From Saccoglossus kowalevskii (Eukaryota; Hemichordata; Enteropneusta; Harrimaniidae): a DNA stretch of 48,260 nucleotides. The stretch's first letter is position 1, and each line of letters begins with the position of its first letter. Location of the stretch: assembly GCF_000003605.2 (NCBI RefSeq), contig NW_003105103.1:233410-281669 (forward strand), in the 5' to 3' direction. Shown piece after piece: positions 46,501 through 48,260 of the stretch. The notes under the pieces were generated by a model. It was given only the letters and a program-made list of their open reading frames with translations. It had not been told where the DNA came from and ran no database searches. The position numbers and the translations under genes were made by a program.

Positions 46501-48046
46501 ATCCGCGGTTTTAACATTGACAGATATGTGTTTTAGTCGGCGAATATTGTCGGGCATTTAGTGAGGTTCAGTGTCATCCAGTAGCACAGATACTGTAGAC
46601 TTAGACATGTCGTGTTTACTCTGCAACAGCACATCGGGGAGCATCATTGTACGCTGCAATACCCAAATGGGAGAAAAGCAATGCTACATTGGAACAACTG
46701 CGGTACACCGCAGTGGAAGAGCGTCAACGACACAACGAGACAAAGACATCACCAATATCATAACTTACAGCTTTTATTTCCAGCAAGTCTTCCCGGTCGA
46801 CAACAATGTTTTCTCTGTTCAATCGTTTTATAGCTACTAGGGCATCTCTGTAAAGTCCAGTTTTTGTGAAGATCTGGTCAGTCACAATGCTTGGTACGTT
46901 TAGTTGTGAAGAGCGCGATCTTTTATCGCTTTTCAAACTCTGTAAGCTAAGGTCACTTGCCTGCAATAAAAACATGGCATGTGTCTTAGTACACGAATAA
47001 TTAAATACCTGTCAATGCCAAAAGAAGAAGCATGAAGCAAGCAAGAATAACATGAATTTGTTTCTGGTTTCATGAGAATTTGAAAGCCGGCGAGGCGTTT
47101 ATATTTGTGCATGTTTAAACAAAATATTAACAAGAAATTAGATATCATATTTAGAGGTATTTCTATTTATTACACTTCGTATTTATACTAAAATTCAAAC
47201 AATTTACGCTTCTTTTGAATACTTTTGGGTTTTTTGCCATTACATTGTAAACATTTTGCATAAATACTACCAGATTCTAGTTCAAATCAAATCAAGTCAC
47301 AAATTGTTTGAGGCGGTCGTTTTGGGGCTAGGTACGCAAACGAGAAACAAACTGCGTTTTTGTTGCCCTAGCAATACCAACGGTATGCTTATGCGTCGAA
47401 ATCAAAGACGGTGCCAAACCAGGTTTGTGCTAATTTGTGTGAAAGCAAAATATTGTAGGAAAAAGTCGATGGTGCACGAATTGCATGAGTGTACTCCAGA
47501 TAATATCACCTAGATCATATGCATGTATGTACGGGATTAAAGTTCACAGAAGACGGTCACAAGCTATCCTGACAGATAATACATAATTCTCTTAATAATC
47601 TTCGAGATTTCCTTTGAAGTTGCATTTCATTTTATTATTTGTTTCACCTTCATTGCACCCATGGCAGTTGTTAGTGTGAAAAAAGACAGTGTTGTGTTCA
47701 ATTTTATAGAAACCATAATGTTGCTTCTTGATAAACTTGATCATATACGCATTTACTATTCTCCATTTACTGCATTTTAGGTTTATCATTTTAGAAGAAA
47801 GACAGCATACACAGGAAACGACAGTCGGGCAAATTGTGGTCAAAAAGCAGTATATTATGCAAATGTATCTCCCAACAACTCATTACAACCCATTTTCAAA
47901 TAACTGAAAGCTAAGACATGTAGTAATTGTATCCTGCGCTAGGACAACATACCATACTGCCAAATCTTCTAGTCTTGTCAAATACGATTTCATCGTACCG
48001 AACTTTCCACAGTGTATTTGCCAGCTCTTCCTCCAACTTCCTACGC
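37459..48046 (-). CDS. Receptor guanylate cyclase B (intracellular part; 14 exons seen, ectodomain off the right edge)
   Basis: Paralogue of receptor cyclase A in opposite orientation. Every exon seen has a counterpart in A with the same boundaries and phases. Lengths are also equal except for the first pseudokinase exon (ten codons longer) and the site of A's insertion. Domains in order: juxtamembrane, pseudokinase ([13 protein letters not shown]), coiled-coil linker, cyclase ([33 protein letters not shown]) and tail. No frameshift or bad splice site was found, so this copy looks functional. The transmembrane exon was not found between 48047 and 48260, so it should be just beyond. cGMP synthesis in response to an unknown extracellular ligand is the expected role. 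Confidence 0.94.
37772..37845 (-). CDS. Receptor cyclase B, end of cyclase domain
   Basis: Acceptor ttcgttttag, donor gtaagt, 74 bases as in [21 protein letters not shown] differs from A at a few positions only. Confidence 0.93.
38497..38588 (-). CDS. Receptor cyclase B, cyclase domain (RIHISPST exon)
   Basis: Acceptor tttttgacag, donor gtatga, 92 bases as in [21 protein letters not shown], then [11 protein letters not shown]. The DNA is also very close to A's exon at 30191-30282. Confidence 0.94.
39202..39475 (-). CDS. Receptor cyclase B, cyclase catalytic core
   Basis: Acceptor ttttttcacacag, donor gtaaaa, 274 bases as in [21 protein letters not shown] carries the guanine-selecting Glu and metal Asp. 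[18 protein letters not shown] and [19 protein letters not shown] follow. The Lys usual before MPR is Thr here (Ile in A). Confidence 0.96.
40152..40220 (-). CDS. Receptor cyclase B, cyclase domain (NDLYTMFDD exon)
   Basis: Acceptor ttggagcag, donor gtaagc, 23 codons in phase 0. [20 protein letters not shown] is identical to A apart from His for Asn. Confidence 0.95.
40593..40716 (-). CDS. Receptor cyclase B, start of cyclase domain
   Basis: Acceptor acctcaaacag, donor gtgagg, 124 bases as in [21 protein letters not shown] and [19 protein letters not shown]. The first metal-binding Asp is present. The intronic sequence just before the acceptor is also shared with A. Confidence 0.95.
41125..41265 (-). 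CDS. Receptor cyclase B, coiled-coil linker
   Basis: Acceptor attatgctag, donor gtatat, 141 bases as in [21 protein letters not shown], then [19 protein letters not shown]. Same heptad pattern as A. Confidence 0.95.
41806..41992 (-). CDS. Receptor cyclase B, end of pseudokinase
   Basis: Acceptor ttcgttttcag, donor GGGAA|gtaagt, 187 bases as in [18 protein letters not shown], then [19 protein letters not shown]. The donor is the normal GT form that A has lost. Confidence 0.94.
42357..42506 (-). CDS. Receptor cyclase B, pseudokinase C-lobe (WTAPEIL exon)
   Basis: Acceptor caaattacag, donor gtaaaa, 150 bases as in [21 protein letters not shown], then [19 protein letters not shown]. Confidence 0.94.
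42771..43900. repeat. Direct repeats flanking the inverted-repeat element
   Basis: tcttgaaactaccagctcaa at 42771 recurs as tcttgagaactaccagctca at 43781. In both copies weaker similarity follows (ttcatttcgtgatgatatc / cttatttcatgataatatc). A related string, gtcttgaaaactgtctacc, lies at about 43197. This suggests a larger repeat unit than the 852-bp element alone. Confidence 0.4.
42915..43766. mobile_element. Candidate non-autonomous element with 16-bp inverted ends
   Basis: TAAGGTAGAGATGCAG at 42915-42930 is repeated exactly as its reverse complement at 43751-43766. The 852 bases between are AT-rich and carry no open frame of note. The left side reads TTAAGG and the right side CCTTAC, so a TA or TTAA target duplication is possible but not clear. 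Confidence 0.5.
45290..45449 (-). CDS. Receptor cyclase B, pseudokinase active-site region
   Basis: Acceptor tatttttttag, donor gtgaga, 160 bases. [20 protein letters not shown], then [13 protein letters not shown], in one continuous frame. This is the reference that shows A's exon 14 to have one base too many. HGR and DYG replace HRD and DFG. Confidence 0.95.
45664..45735 (-). CDS. Receptor cyclase B, pseudokinase (LDWLFKTS exon)
   Basis: Acceptor cttttttgtag, donor gtgagt, 24 codons in phase 0. [20 protein letters not shown]. Confidence 0.94.
46323..46427 (-). CDS. Receptor cyclase B, pseudokinase hinge region
   Basis: Acceptor ttcttttag, donor gtaagt, 35 codons in phase 0. [20 protein letters not shown], then [15 protein letters not shown], which is nearer to the family's YCPRGSLQ than A is. 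Confidence 0.94.
46769..46960 (-). CDS. Receptor cyclase B, pseudokinase N-lobe, with ten extra residues
   Basis: Acceptor tttttattgcag, donor gtaagt, 64 codons in phase 0. [20 protein letters not shown] precedes [20 protein letters not shown]. The extra Lys/Arg/Ser residues fall in the segment before the pseudokinase fold, where phosphorylation sites are known in mammalian natriuretic receptors. Confidence 0.92.
47953..48046 (-). CDS. Receptor cyclase B, juxtamembrane segment
   Basis: Acceptor ccatgattcag, donor gtatgt, 94 bases as in [21 protein letters not shown]. It is the first exon of B inside the window; the entering phase (2) implies a transmembrane exon upstream. Confidence 0.93.
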
Positions 48047-48260
48047 CTGAATCATGGAATGAAATATACCATAGCATTAATATTATTATATATCGATCCA
48101 TATGCTCTCGAAAATATAGTAGACCACACATCACCATATAATACAAAATACGGACCCCTATTTCATCTAGTAAGTAAGACAATCACTAACCATTAATCAA
48201 AGAAGAAAAATACACCATATACTACATTTATTACATCCAGTATATGGATGATATGAAGCC
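48047..48260. other. Start of the intron upstream of B's juxtamembrane exon
   Basis: No hydrophobic exon was recognised on the minus strand, so the membrane span of B lies outside the window. Confidence 0.6.

Overview
The window is nuclear DNA of an animal, most likely an invertebrate. It is AT-rich and its genes are split into many short exons with canonical splice sites. It carries receptor guanylate cyclases of the natriuretic-peptide-receptor type, plus a nested set of retrotransposon fossils. I cannot name the species; the gene types would fit an invertebrate deuterostome such as a lancelet or hemichordate, but that is inference. The assembly has two N gaps (14746-15108 and 27396-27762).

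Layout. (1) 1-4291 holds no recognised gene, but has a degenerate ~29-bp minisatellite (944-1260). (2) 4292-31164, plus strand: receptor guanylate cyclase A. Twenty-three exons were recognised by homology and by splice-phase bookkeeping: ligand-binding ectodomain, one transmembrane helix, kinase-homology (pseudokinase) domain, coiled-coil linker, cyclase domain and short acidic tail. The signal-peptide and first ectodomain exons were not found. (3) 9952-14484, inside intron 1 of gene A: a decayed DIRS-like tyrosine-recombinase retrotransposon on the minus strand, with inverted terminal repeats of ~360 bp. It is itself interrupted by a 497-bp solo LTR (11184-11680) with a 5-bp target-site duplication and heat-shock-element-like triplets upstream of a TATA box. 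(4) 32368-35785, minus strand: a four-exon TLC-domain multi-pass membrane protein. (5) 37459-48046, minus strand: receptor guanylate cyclase B, a close paralogue of A with the same exon boundaries and phases; its ectodomain lies beyond the right edge. (6) 42915-43766: a candidate non-autonomous element with 16-bp inverted ends, in an intron of gene B.

How they relate. A and B are an inverted duplicate pair pointing at each other, with the TLC gene between them. Both keep the residues expected of a working guanylyl cyclase: the metal-binding Asp in FSDIVGFT, the Asp in TIGDAYM, the Glu and Cys that select guanine, and the NTASR segment. Both have the pseudokinase pattern usual for the family (HGRLKSSN in place of HRDLKxxN). 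B has no lesion in the part seen. A has two single-base frameshifts (near 16207 and at 24001) and two GC-AG introns, so it is either a decaying copy or affected by assembly errors.
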